DNA of 64,000 nt from Cupriavidus sp. MP-37 (GCF_020618415.1 NZ_CP085344.1:1945001-2009000); one strand, 5' to 3'. Positions 16,749 through 27,612 are shown, counted from the first letter of the stretch. Notes: generated by a model not told the origin, from the sequence alone. Numbers and translations: made by a program.

Positions 16749-17216
16749 GCGGCCCATGCCGGTTCCGGGCGCGCCGCCCGATGGCCCGGTCGTGCCGGTA
16801 CCGCCGGTGCCGGTGCTCGGCGCGTCGGCTGCGCCGCCACGCGTGGTTCCCGGGCCGGTGACCGACGGCGAGCCGGTCGAGCCGGATGGCGCCGTCACGC
16901 CGGACGCGCCGGCCGCGCGGCCGGCGCCGGCATCGGTGCCATGCCGCTTGCCGGCCGACGAGCGCGAGCTGCCCTGCTTGTCGCCGCTGGCGGCCTTGCC
17001 GCCGCCGTCGGTCATGCTGGTGCCGGTCCCGGGCGTGCCTGGGCTGCCCGGCGTCCCGGTCGTCCCCGACGGCCCCGTGCCGGCGCTGCCGCCGCCGGAG
17101 CTGCCGCCCGAGCCCCCACCCGCGCCACCCGCGCCGCCTGCGCCCTGCGCCAGTGCCGCACCGCTTGCCAGCGCCGTGCAGGCAAGCCAGGCCATCATCC
17201 ATGTCCGTGCTTTCAT
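16746..17216 (-). CDS. Secreted Gly/Ser/Thr/Pro-rich low-complexity protein
   Basis: The product has 156 residues. The start is the second of two adjacent ATGs (17216), six bases after AAGGAG. The signal peptide is MKARTWMMAWLACTALASGA, cleaved after ALAQ or ALA. The remainder is almost wholly Gly, Ser, Thr, Ala and Pro (GAGGAGGAGGGSGGSSGGGS, then GTPGSPGTPGTGTS) with one charged island KQGSSRSSAGKRHG. No domain is recognisable. It is probably an exported, intrinsically disordered protein. It converges with the autotransporter gene, ending 74 bp from it. Compositional bias makes homology assignment unsafe. Confidence 0.65.
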   Translation of the reverse strand: MKARTWMMAWLACTALASGAALAQGAGGAGGAGGGSGGSSGGGSAGTGPSGTTGTPGSPGTPGTGTSMTDGGGKAASGDKQGSSRSSAGKRHGTDAGAGRAAGASGVTAPSGSTGSPSVTGPGTTRGGAADAPSTGTGGTGTTGPSGGAPGTGMGR

Positions 17217-17467
17217 CATGATCTCCTTGCGTTGGAAGCACCGCAGCCGCAAGGGGCGTTCCACCCCCACGCGAGTGCTGCCGCGCACACCGTTGCAAGG
17301 TTTGCCGGTGCCGGCCGGCAATAGTTACCGGAGGCCACATCGCCCAAGTTCGCGGCCTCGGGCCGCGGTATATCGCTGAACATGGCGCGCGCCTCGGCCA
17401 CGGGCATACCGATTGCTTAAGAGAGATAGAAGTCATCTCCGCAGCGGCGGTATCTCTGGAGCCTGCG

Positions 17468-18895
17468 ATGGACGCCCCGGCAACCACATTCAAGAAGTTC
17501 GGCGGATTGGGCGGCCGCATGCTGATCGTCGGTTTCGGCAGCATCGCGCGATCCGTGGTGTCCGTGCTGCTGCGCCATCTCGACATGACTCCCGGGCAGA
17601 TCACCGTGGTCTGTCCCCCTGCCAACGATACTTCCGTGGCCCAGGAGTATGGGATCCATGTCGTGTTCAAGGCGCTGACCGAGGAAAACCACAAGCAGGT
17701 GTTGCAGGACCTCGTCGGCGAGGGGGACTTCCTGCTGAACCTGTCGGTCAACGTCTCCAGCGAGGCGCTGGTGCGCTATTGCTGGGAGCACGGCGTGCTG
17801 TACCTGGATACCTCGATCGAGCCGTGGGCGGGCGCGGCCACGGATCCCGCGGCGCCGCTGTCGCGCCGCAGCAACTATGCCCTGCGCGAAGGCGTGCTGG
17901 CCTTCCGCCTCGACAAGCGCGACGGGCCCACCGCGATCCTGACGCAGGGCGCCAACCCGGGGCTGGTGTCGGCTCTGGTCAAGCAGGCGCTGGTCAATAT
18001 CGCGGCGGACAACGACGTCGACCATGAAGCGCCGGCAAGCTTCGAGGACTGGGCGGCACTGGCGCGGCAGCTGGATATCCGTGCCATCCACATCGCCGAG
18101 CAGGACACGCAGGTCGGCGACCGGCGTAAAGCCGCCAATGAGTTCATCAACACGTGGTCGGTCGATGCCTTTATCGAGGAGGGGATGCAGCCGGCCGAAC
18201 TCGGCTGGGGCACGCACGAACGGCACTGGCCGGCGGATGCGCGCCGGCACGGGTTCGGCTCGGATGCCGCGGTGTACCTGACGCGTCCCGGATTCGGCAC
18301 GCGCGTGCGCAGCTGGACGCCGCTGGGCGGTCCTTACCACGGCTTCCTGATCACGCACGGCGAGTCGATTTCTATTGCCGATCACCTGACCCTGCGCGAC
18401 AGCGGCGAAGTCGTGTACCGGCCGACGGTGCACTATGCCTACCGCCCCTGCGACGACGCGCTGCTGTCGATCGACGAACTGATGGGCAATGGCGGCCGCA
18501 AGCAGGACCACCAGCGCATCCTGCGCGACGACATCGTCGCCGGCATGGACGAGCTCGGGGTATTGCTGATGGGCAATGCGCGCGGCGCTTACTGGTACGG
18601 CTCCCGGCTGACCACGGAACAGGCCCGGCAACTGGTGGAACACAACACCGCCACCAGCCTGCAGGTGGTCGCCGGCATCCTGGGCGGCGTGGTCTGGGCG
18701 CTGGAGCATCCGCGCGCGGGCGTGGTCGAGCCCGATGACCTGGATTACGAAGCCGTGCTGCGCGTCGCGCGGCCCTACCTGGGCGAACTGGTCGGCGTCT
18801 ATGGCGACTGGACGCCGCTGGCGCAGCACTCGCCGCTGTATCCGGAGGCGGGCGATGAAGATCCCTGGCAGTTCGTCAACGTGCGCGTGCCGTAG
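17468..18895 (+). CDS. hss: Homospermidine synthase
   Basis: The product has 475 residues, the usual length. The N-terminal Rossmann NAD site is MLIVGFGSIARSV (18-30), and the body matches saccharopine-dehydrogenase-like homospermidine synthases (GVLYLDTSIEPW, TQGANPGLVSALVKQAL, YHGFLITHGESISIADHLT). The enzyme makes sym-homospermidine from putrescine with NAD as a recycled cofactor, in the cytosol. GGAG lies six bases before the ATG. The leader has AGAGATA/TATCTCT arms (17422 and 17451) that could fold, with a competing GAGAT/ATCTC pairing, but no attenuator is proven. The next gene, a putrescine-oxidase-like flavoprotein, is 32 bp downstream and is probably co-transcribed. Confidence 0.9.
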   Translation: MDAPATTFKKFGGLGGRMLIVGFGSIARSVVSVLLRHLDMTPGQITVVCPPANDTSVAQEYGIHVVFKALTEENHKQVLQDLVGEGDFLLNLSVNVSSEALVRYCWEHGVLYLDTSIEPWAGAATDPAAPLSRRSNYALREGVLAFRLDKRDGPTAILTQGANPGLVSALVKQALVNIAADNDVDHEAPASFEDWAALARQLDIRAIHIAEQDTQVGDRRKAANEFINTWSVDAFIEEGMQPAELGWGTHERHWPADARRHGFGSDAAVYLTRPGFGTRVRSWTPLGGPYHGFLITHGESISIADHLTLRDSGEVVYRPTVHYAYRPCDDALLSIDELMGNGGRKQDHQRILRDDIVAGMDELGVLLMGNARGAYWYGSRLTTEQARQLVEHNTATSLQVVAGILGGVVWALEHPRAGVVEPDDLDYEAVLRVARPYLGELVGVYGDWTPLAQHSPLYPEAGDEDPWQFVNVRVP

Positions 18896-18927
18896 ACGCC
18901 GGCCTGGCGCAATCGGAGCCGAAGACG

Positions 18928-20238
18928 ATGTCGGGACTGCTGCAAAAGGAACTGGGAGTCATCGAGGACTCCTACTACGAGGCCAGCGTCGCGCGGCCGG
19001 CGCCAAGCCCGCCGCTGCAGGGGCGCACTGAGGCGGAGGTGTGCGTGGTGGGCGGCGGCTATGCCGGGCTGTCGTGCGCGCTGGAGCTGGCCGCGCGCGG
19101 CTTTCATGTCGCGCTGCTCGAGGCGCAGCGGATCGGCTGGGGCGCGTCCGGGCGCAATGGCGGCCAGGCGATCGTCGGCTTCGGCGCGGAAGGCGAGGGC
19201 GCGATCGAGCGCCAGTGCCCGGCCGAGGTGGCGCAGGCGGCCTGGAACGCATCGGTCGACGGCATGCGCCTGCTGGAGCAGCGCATCGCTGCCTACGGCA
19301 TCGCCTGCGACCACGTGCGCGGCTACATGACGCTGGCGCCGCGGGCACACAAGGTGGAGGGCCTGCGCCGCTGGGTGCGCCATATGCACGAGCGCTATGA
19401 CTATCCGCTCGAATGGGTCGAGCGCGCGGAGCTTGGCCGCCATGTCGACAGCGACCGCTTCGTCGCCGGCGCGTATGACCCGCACTCCGGCCACCTGCAT
19501 CCGCTGAAGTACTGCCTGGGGCTGGGCGAGGCGGCGCGCCGGCACGGTGTCGAGGTGTTCGAGAACTCGGCCGCCTATCGCGTCCAGCGCGACCGGGCGC
19601 CGGTGGTGAAGACCGCGGAGGGCGAAGTGCGATGCCGCCAGGTGGTGCTGGCGGGCAACGTTTACCTGGGCGAGTTCGGCGACCATCTCGCGCCGGAAAT
19701 CGCGGCGCGCATCATGCCGGTGGGGACCTACATGATCGCCACCGAGCCGATGGACGCGCAGCGCGCCAGCGCACTGATGCCGAGCCGGGTCGCGGTATCC
19801 GACAACAACCTGATCGTCGACTATTTCCGTCTCAGTGCCGACAACCGCTTGCTGTTCGGGGCGGGCGAAACCTTCAGCGCGCGCCCGCCGGGAAACCTGG
19901 TGCAGCGCATCCGCGCGCGGATGCTGCAGGTCTTTCCGCAGACCGCCGATCTGAATATCGATTACTCCTGGGGCGGCTTCGTCGATATCACCATGAACCG
20001 GGCGCCCGACCTGGGCCGCATCGGCACCAACCTCTACTATGCGCAGGGGTTCTCCGGACACGGGCTGTCGTTTGCCGGCATGGCCGGCAAACTGATTGCC
20101 GAGGCGATGAGCGGCGACGCCTCGCGCTTCGACGTCTTTACCCGCATCCGGCATCACCGCTTCCCCGGCGGCGCGCTGTTCAGGACCCCGGCGCTGGTGC
20201 TGGGGATGTGGTACTACAAGCTGCGCGACCTGCTGTAA
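18928..20238 (+). CDS. FAD-dependent amine oxidoreductase (DAO family, PuuB-like)
   Basis: The product has 436 residues. The FAD-binding motif is CVVGGGYAGLSCALELAARG (about 37-56), followed by the typical WGASGRNGGQ loop and a C-terminal YAQGFSGHGLSFAGMAGKLI. These are hallmarks of the DAO superfamily branch that includes gamma-glutamylputrescine oxidase. It lies 32 bp after homospermidine synthase on the same strand, so a polyamine substrate is likely. There is no puuA-like ligase nearby, so direct oxidation of a polyamine or of another amine remains open. Confidence 0.82.
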   Translation: MSGLLQKELGVIEDSYYEASVARPAPSPPLQGRTEAEVCVVGGGYAGLSCALELAARGFHVALLEAQRIGWGASGRNGGQAIVGFGAEGEGAIERQCPAEVAQAAWNASVDGMRLLEQRIAAYGIACDHVRGYMTLAPRAHKVEGLRRWVRHMHERYDYPLEWVERAELGRHVDSDRFVAGAYDPHSGHLHPLKYCLGLGEAARRHGVEVFENSAAYRVQRDRAPVVKTAEGEVRCRQVVLAGNVYLGEFGDHLAPEIAARIMPVGTYMIATEPMDAQRASALMPSRVAVSDNNLIVDYFRLSADNRLLFGAGETFSARPPGNLVQRIRARMLQVFPQTADLNIDYSWGGFVDITMNRAPDLGRIGTNLYYAQGFSGHGLSFAGMAGKLIAEAMSGDASRFDVFTRIRHHRFPGGALFRTPALVLGMWYYKLRDLL

Positions 20239-20250
20239 GCGCCAGCCTCG

Positions 20251-20691
20251 TTACCGCGACGGTGCCGGCGGCGTCTGCACGCCCACGCCATGGACGTGCA
20301 CCATCTTCCCGCCCAGCCAACCGGACACCACCAGCAGGCCGATGGCGATCGCCGACAGCACGATCGCGCCGGCACCTGCGCCGCGCATGCGCCACCAGGC
20401 ATTGACGACATAGAGCGCGACTACCGTCAGGTTGATGCCCATGTGCAGCAGCGCAATGCGGCGGATGCCACTGGGCAGCGAGAGCAGGTCGATCAATCCG
20501 GGCAGCGCCGCGAGCAAGGCGCCAATGATGCCGCCGACCATGGCGTACAGGGCCACCACCGGCCAGTTGGGACTGGTGCCGCCGAAATAGCGGATCAGGT
20601 CGCAGGCGAAGGAAAAGATCCACAAGCCGATGGGGATGGTGATCAGCATCGGATGGATCGGATGCTTGGCAATGCTGGCGGGTGTGAGCAT
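20251..20691 (-). CDS. DUF2231-family inner-membrane protein
   Basis: The product has 146 residues, starting at the ATG at 20691 behind AAAGGAGTCGCC. The N-terminus shows HPIHPMLITIPIGLWIFS, the family hallmark. Four hydrophobic segments lie at about 14-35, 45-68, 78-97 and 106-125, then a short polar tail follows. The function of DUF2231 is unknown. It converges with the oxidoreductase at 18928 (12 bp apart) and follows the FAD-Rieske gene on the same strand after 105 bp. Confidence 0.82.
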   Translation of the reverse strand: MLTPASIAKHPIHPMLITIPIGLWIFSFACDLIRYFGGTSPNWPVVALYAMVGGIIGALLAALPGLIDLLSLPSGIRRIALLHMGINLTVVALYVVNAWWRMRGAGAGAIVLSAIAIGLLVVSGWLGGKMVHVHGVGVQTPPAPSR

Positions 20692-20796
20692 GGCGACTCC
20701 TTTGACGTTCAGGGCGCGCAAGGGCGCTTGCGTTCGCCGCGCCATCGCAATGCCATCGCAATGCCATCGCAACAGCGGCGCGGCGTGCCTCCCCGT

Positions 20797-22326
20797 TCAA
20801 TGCTGGCGCTGGTCGTCCGGTGTCACGCTGACCGGCTCCAGTCCGCTTTTCGCCGGGCCATGCAGCACCGAGCCGTCGACGCCGAAGCGCGAGCCATGGC
20901 ACGGGCAATCGAAGGATTGCTCCAGGCTGTTCCACTGGACCAGGCATTTCAGGTGCGGGCAGGTCGCGTCGAAGGTGTGCAGGCCGCCATCCGCATCGCG
21001 GAAGGCCGCCACGTGGCGGCCGCCGGCCTTGGTCACATGCCCTTCGCCCGGGGCGATGGCGTCGAGCGCCACGCCCTCGTCCTGGCCGAGCCAGTCGGCG
21101 TACCGGGCCACCACATTGGCGTTCTCGCGCGCGTACTCGACCACGGCCGTCACCGACTTGCGCGACGGATCGTAAAGCTCGGCCCAGTCGTTGGTGCGGT
21201 CGGTGATCTGGTCGCGGATCAGCATGCCGGCGATCGCGCCGTGGGTCATGCCATTGCCGGAATCACCGGTCACGACATAGACATTGGCGTCTCCCGGGTT
21301 GCGGCCGATAAAGGCGACCCCGTCGACCGGCTCCATCACCTGGCCCGACCACGCGAACACGGGTTCGTCGACCACCGGGAAGCGCTGGCGGGTCCAGTCG
21401 ACCAGCCTGGCGAAGCGCTGCCCGGCATCGTCGGCCTGGCCGACCTTGTGGTCTTCGCCGCCGCTGATCAGCAGCTGGTGGCCGGCATCGAGATCGCCGG
21501 CAATGCGCACGTAATGGTAGGGATCGAGCGTGTCCCAGAACTGGCACAGCGGCATGCTGCCGCGCGGCACTTTCATGCCGACCACAAAGGTCCGGTACGC
21601 GGCCTGCTTGGTATGGATGGCAAAGCGGTCGATAAACGGCGTATTGGTGGCGACGACGACGTGGCCAGCCTGGATGCGCGCGCCGCTGGCCGTGCGCACG
21701 GTAGCGGGGTGGCCGTCGCTGACTTCCATGGCGCGGGTCTTGCCGTAGACCTTGCCGCCACGGCGCTGGATCGCCTCGACCAGGCCGCCCAGGTACTTCA
21801 GCGGGTGCAGCTGCCCCTGCCGCGGGAATCGCAGCGCCGAGCGCAGCGCCACCTTGCCGGTGGGCACGTCGCTGGCCCGCTCGACTTCGTCGAGCCCGGC
21901 CCGGTGCGCCGCGTCCAGTTCCCGCGACAAAAGATCATCGCCATCGGACGATTCGGCAAAGAGGAAACCGTCCACGCGCCGGAAATCGCAGTCGATGGAT
22001 TCGGCCGCGCAGATCGACTCCATTCGCGACACCGCCGCTGCGTGGCTCTGGGCGATCTGCCGCGCCGCCCGATGCCCGAGGTGGCGTTCGATGTAGAAAA
22101 AATAATCGTCGAAGGCCGTCATCAGGTGCGCCGTGGTCCTGCCGGTTTCACCGGCGCCAGGCCCGTCCGCGTCGATCACGACTACGGCCAGTCCGGCCGC
22201 GGCCAGTTCATAGGCAACCGACAGCCCGGCGATGCCCGCGCCGATGACGCAGGCGTCGCACACCGCGTCGCCGTCCAGGGGCGGGCTGGAAAGGGTGGTC
22301 CCGGCTGCCCAGTATGAAAGCGTCAT
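20797..22326 (-). CDS. FAD-dependent oxidoreductase fused to a Rieske [2Fe-2S] domain
   Basis: The product has 509 residues. A DAO-type FAD domain starts with CVIGAGIAGLSVAYELAAAG (26-45) and contains TGRTTAHLMT. A C-terminal Rieske ferredoxin domain carries the two cluster motifs CPHLKC (from 456) and CPCHGSRF (474-481), supplying the two Cys and two His ligands. Such fusions probably pass electrons between FAD and the iron-sulfur cluster in one chain; the substrate is unknown. The short N-terminus has no signal peptide, so it is cytosolic. It is divergent from the DUF2239 gene across a 181-bp region with a strong promoter and palindrome, which may control both. Confidence 0.88.
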   Translation of the reverse strand: MTLSYWAAGTTLSSPPLDGDAVCDACVIGAGIAGLSVAYELAAAGLAVVVIDADGPGAGETGRTTAHLMTAFDDYFFYIERHLGHRAARQIAQSHAAAVSRMESICAAESIDCDFRRVDGFLFAESSDGDDLLSRELDAAHRAGLDEVERASDVPTGKVALRSALRFPRQGQLHPLKYLGGLVEAIQRRGGKVYGKTRAMEVSDGHPATVRTASGARIQAGHVVVATNTPFIDRFAIHTKQAAYRTFVVGMKVPRGSMPLCQFWDTLDPYHYVRIAGDLDAGHQLLISGGEDHKVGQADDAGQRFARLVDWTRQRFPVVDEPVFAWSGQVMEPVDGVAFIGRNPGDANVYVVTGDSGNGMTHGAIAGMLIRDQITDRTNDWAELYDPSRKSVTAVVEYARENANVVARYADWLGQDEGVALDAIAPGEGHVTKAGGRHVAAFRDADGGLHTFDATCPHLKCLVQWNSLEQSFDCPCHGSRFGVDGSVLHGPAKSGLEPVSVTPDDQRQH

Positions 22327-22429
22327 GCCGCCGACCTCCGCTTGTTTTGTGCCTATGTCTCAGTGATAGGCCAGTGACGCCGGCGCAGGTATCGGGCGCG
22401 GTCCTACAGTGAAGTGGCTGGACCTTAAT

Positions 22430-22471
22430 TTACCCGGGCAATATTGACTTATTATTTTATCCGGGTAATAT
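22430..22471 (+). promoter_or_regulatory. Strong sigma-70 promoter overlapped by a CCGGGTAA palindrome
   Basis: TTGACT (22444-22449) and TAATAT (22466-22471) are 16 bp apart. An inverted repeat TTACCCGG (22430-22437) and CCGGGTAA (22461-22468) brackets the -35 and overlaps the -10. A near-identical 12-mer (CCGGGCAATATT and CCGGGTAATATT) is also directly repeated at 22435 and 22461. A bound repressor would block RNA polymerase. Confidence 0.65.
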
Positions 22472-22507
22472 TTGGCGATGTTCCTGTTTGTCTTCCGACG
22501 ATCTGCC

Positions 22508-23122
22508 ATGCCAGCGCCTCACCACTTCACCACCTTCGACGGCCATCGCCGTATTGCCTCGGGTCCGCTGCCGGACAACGCGCTGGCGCTCAGGCGCGCG
22601 CTGGACCGTGGCGCCGCCGGGCCCGTGCTGGTGTTCGACGACCGCACCGGCCGCGCGATCGACCTGGATACCAGCGGCTCGGAGGCAGAGATCCTGGAGC
22701 GGTCGGCGCTGCGCGCGGCGCAGCTGGCCGCGCCGCAGCCGGTGGCAGGCGAGGGTGGCGAGGCCCCCGCCGCGGCCGAACCGCGCGGCCGCGGCCGGCC
22801 AAAGCTGGGTGTGGTGTCGCGCGAGGTGACGCTGCTGCCGCGCCACTGGGAATGGCTGGCCGCGCAGCCCGGCGGCGCCTCGGTGGCGCTGCGCAAGCTG
22901 GTCGAGCAGGCGCGCCGCGATCATGCCGGCAAGGAGCGCAGCCGCGCGGCCAGCGAGCGCGCCTATCACTTCATGGTGGCGATTGCCGGCGACCTGGCCG
23001 GTTTCGAGGAGGCGAGCCGGGCGCTGTTCGCCAACGACCTGGCCGCTTTCGCCAGCCGGATCGCGGCATGGCCGGCGGATGTGCGCGAACACGCGCTGCG
23101 GCTGGCGCACAGCGACGCCTGA
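22508..23122 (+). CDS. DUF2239 family protein, possible ribbon-helix-helix regulator
   Basis: The product has 204 residues. I chose the ATG at 22508 because the promoter at 22444-22471 predicts transcription from about 22478, which rules out the TTG at 22472 and leaves the ATG at 22478 leaderless. The family core includes FTTFDGHRRIASGPLP at the N-terminus and GRGRPKLGVVSREVTLLPRH, then WEWLAAQPGGASVALRKLVE, in the middle. This last part (a beta strand followed by two helices) resembles a ribbon-helix-helix DNA-binding unit. If so, it could repress its own palindromic promoter; that is inference. The C-terminal half is helical and Ala-rich. Confidence 0.75.
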   Translation: MPAPHHFTTFDGHRRIASGPLPDNALALRRALDRGAAGPVLVFDDRTGRAIDLDTSGSEAEILERSALRAAQLAAPQPVAGEGGEAPAAAEPRGRGRPKLGVVSREVTLLPRHWEWLAAQPGGASVALRKLVEQARRDHAGKERSRAASERAYHFMVAIAGDLAGFEEASRALFANDLAAFASRIAAWPADVREHALRLAHSDA

Positions 23123-23131
23123 ACGGCACGC

Positions 23132-23533
23132 TCAGGTTCCGCCCAGCAGGTCGTGCGCATCGACGATCGCGTAGGCGATCTCAGGATGCGCCTCCATGCT
23201 GCGGCGGATCGCGGACGGGATCGACTGGCGGATCTTGCGGCACAGGCCGGGCTGCTCCTGCACCTGGATATTGATGCCGCGCACGGTGCGCACGCCGCGC
23301 GCGCTCGGCGTGATGCTCAGCACGATGCCAAGCTGGGCCTGCATCAGGCCCTCCATGCGCTGCAGCTCGGCCAGGCTGGTCAGGTTTTCGAGCCGTTCGA
23401 CCAGCCGTTTTTCTTCGGCGCGGGTCAGGCGCAGCACCCGCAGGTCGGCATCGGGGTCGCTCAGCAGCGCTTCGCGCCCGCAGATGCAGGCACCGGGCGG
23501 GCATTCCGTGCGGAGCGGGAACGGCGCATTCAT
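23132..23533 (-). CDS. Conserved hypothetical protein with an N-terminal Cys cluster
   Basis: The product has 133 residues. The N-terminus contains ECPPGACICGREALL with three closely spaced Cys (C11, C16, C18), possibly a metal site. An amphipathic helical stretch follows (RLTRAEEKRLVERLENL). The C-terminal part has ITPSARGVRTVRGINIQVQE and a conserved-looking helix. There is no signal or membrane segment. I do not recognise the family. It converges with DUF2239 (9 bp apart) and is divergent from DUF1993. Confidence 0.6.
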   Translation of the reverse strand: MNAPFPLRTECPPGACICGREALLSDPDADLRVLRLTRAEEKRLVERLENLTSLAELQRMEGLMQAQLGIVLSITPSARGVRTVRGINIQVQEQPGLCRKIRQSIPSAIRRSMEAHPEIAYAIVDAHDLLGGT

Positions 23534-23713
23534 GGCGGGCGCAGGGCGGCAGGATCGCGGGGGACGGTGGCCGGATATGTTAAATCAGGTTGCCGGCCAG
23601 TGGCGCATGATCCGGCAGCGATGGCCGATCCGGTCTATGCTCGCGGCTGCGGTCCGGGCGCGCATGTCCGGGCCAGCCAACTAGAAACCCGCCCCCGGCA
23701 CAGGAGACCCGCC

Positions 23714-24220
23714 ATGGCACTTTCGATGTACGACGTTTCGATCCCCCCGTTTATCCGCGCGCTGGGCAACCTCGATGCGATCCTCGCCAAGGGCGCGGCG
23801 CACGCGCAGGCGCAGGGGATGGACCCGGCCGACCTGATCCAGACCCGCCTGATTGCCGATATGGACCCGCTGCCGGCGCAGGTGCAGCGCGCCAGCGATG
23901 CCGCCAAGGGCTGCGCGGCGCGGCTGGCCGGGATCGAGGTGCCGTCGTTTGCCGACACCGAAACGACCTTCGCCGAACTGCAGGACCGCATCGGCCGCAC
24001 CATCGTGTTCCTGGAGCAGGTCACGCCGGCGCAGCTCGAAGGCAGCGAACAGCGCGTGATCGAACTGAAGCTGCGCCAGGGTCCGCTGCGCTTCGACGGC
24101 AAGTCCTACCTGCTTGGCTTTGCCTTGCCCAATTTCTATTTCCACGTGACCACCGCCTACGACATCCTGCGCCACAAGGGCGTGCAAATCGGCAAGCGCG
24201 ATTATCTGGGCCTGAAGTAG
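23714..24220 (+). CDS. DUF1993 family protein
   Basis: The product has 168 residues, starting at the ATG at 23714 behind CAGGAGACCCGCC. The start MALSMYDVSIPPFIRALGNL and the late FALPNFYFHVTTAYDILRHK, then GVQIGKRDYLG, are typical of the DUF1993 family. The fold resembles DinB-like four-helix bundles with a putative His-containing site. The function is unknown. It appears monocistronic and ends 371 bp before the queE operon. Confidence 0.88.
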   Translation: MALSMYDVSIPPFIRALGNLDAILAKGAAHAQAQGMDPADLIQTRLIADMDPLPAQVQRASDAAKGCAARLAGIEVPSFADTETTFAELQDRIGRTIVFLEQVTPAQLEGSEQRVIELKLRQGPLRFDGKSYLLGFALPNFYFHVTTAYDILRHKGVQIGKRDYLGLK

Positions 24221-24591
24221 GATCCGGCGCGCGTTGTACGTCACCTGTGCCGGGTGGGCTTGAGTCCACACGGCATCGGCCGCGCCGCGCCGGGCCGGCG
24301 GCCGCCAAGCGGAAATCCTGGGGCCTCTGGTATACTTGCGGCACGTCCGGCCCCATGCCGGACGCAGCCTGCGACAGGCCAGGACAGCCCCTACCGGCAG
24401 CCCCCACGCTGCCAGCACAGCCGCCCCGATCGATACGTTTCGGTCCACATCGAGGGCGCGACCACGCGCCAATGTGACCACGCGGCGCGAGGTCCGGCTC
24501 CGGCCCTGCCCATCCTTTACTGAACCCCGGCCAGCAAGGCGCTGCCGAACCGCTGCGAACCGCTGTTTACGGTCCGAGAGAGACCCCACGC
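24221..24591. other. 371-bp region upstream of queE, promoter plus long leader
   Basis: It holds a probable promoter at 24328-24336 and then about 250 bases of GC-rich leader before queE. I see no gene, no clear hairpin terminator and no recognisable preQ1 riboswitch. A short ORF frame crosses it but has no supporting features. Confidence 0.5.
24328..24336 (+). promoter_or_regulatory. Extended -10 promoter of the queE operon
   Basis: TGG followed by TATACT (24331-24336) forms an extended -10 element. The -35 region is poor, which is usual for this promoter type. The predicted start would give a leader of about 250 nt. Confidence 0.5.
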
Positions 24592-25227
24592 ATGACTTAC
24601 GCCGTCAAGGAAATCTTCTATACGCTGCAGGGCGAAGGCGCCAACGCCGGCCGCGCCGCGGTGTTCTGCCGCTTTGCCGGCTGCAACCTGTGGAGCGGCC
24701 GCGAGCAGGACCGCGCCAGCGCGGTGTGCCAGTTCTGCGATACGGATTTCGTTGGCACCGATGGCACGCGCGGCGGCAAGTACCGCTCGGCCGAGGAACT
24801 GGCGGCGGTGGTCGCGTCGGAGTGGCCGCAAGGCGCCGGCGGCAAGCCGCTGGTGGTCTGCACCGGCGGCGAGCCGCTGCTGCAGCTCGATGCACCGCTG
24901 ATCGACGCGCTGCATGCGCAGGGCTTCGAGATCGCGATCGAGACCAACGGCACCATTGCCGTGCCGCCCGGCATCGACTGGGTCTGCGTCAGCCCCAAGA
25001 TGGGTTCGGAACTGGTGGTCACGCGCGGCGATGAGCTGAAGGTGGTGATCCCGCAGGAAGGGCAGGACTTCGCCGCATACGAGAAGCTTGATTTCCGCCA
25101 TTTCCTGGTGCAGGCCATGGATGGGCCGCTGGCGCGGGAAAATACCGCCGCCGCGGTGGCCTTCTGCCAGCGCCACCCGCGCTGGCGGCTGTCGCTGCAG
25201 ACCCACAAGCTGCTGGGCATCCGCTGA
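24592..25227 (+). CDS. queE: 7-carboxy-7-deazaguanine synthase (radical SAM)
   Basis: The product has 211 residues. It converts 6-carboxytetrahydropterin to 7-carboxy-7-deazaguanine in queuosine synthesis. The start YAVKEIFYTLQGEGANAGRA is the family hallmark. The cluster Cys are in FAGCNLWSG and, 14 residues later, CQFC, which is the extended spacing known for proteobacterial QueE, not the plain CX3CX2C. VCTGGEPLLQLD and ETNGTI follow. queD lies 145 bp downstream, the next enzyme in reverse pathway order, and tadA follows. Confidence 0.93.
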   Translation: MTYAVKEIFYTLQGEGANAGRAAVFCRFAGCNLWSGREQDRASAVCQFCDTDFVGTDGTRGGKYRSAEELAAVVASEWPQGAGGKPLVVCTGGEPLLQLDAPLIDALHAQGFEIAIETNGTIAVPPGIDWVCVSPKMGSELVVTRGDELKVVIPQEGQDFAAYEKLDFRHFLVQAMDGPLARENTAAAVAFCQRHPRWRLSLQTHKLLGIR

Positions 25228-25372
25228 GCGCTCGGGCCGGTGGTTCGCCGCGCGGGCGGCATCGGGGCGCACGGGGCCATCACCACCCACGCAATTCAGT
25301 CCACAATAGAGGCTTCGGACGCACGCGCGGCGTCCGCTTCAACGCAGGCGGCCGGCACCGGCGCCGCTACAC

Positions 25373-27412
<2,040 letters not shown>

Positions 27413-27612
27413 GCCGCGCGCCGCCGCCGCGCGCGCCGGTCGCAAGGAATGCGTCCGGATGATAGAATGCGCGGTTATTTCGTGATTTCCTGCCGGGTTC
27501 CCGCATGAACCTGGCGTGGCCCGTGCCGCACCATGGCGCCGGGCCGGCCATGGCCGCCGGAATCCTTCCGGCCCGCGCCGCGGCGCCACCATCTCCAGAC
27601 AAGGTTCAAGAC

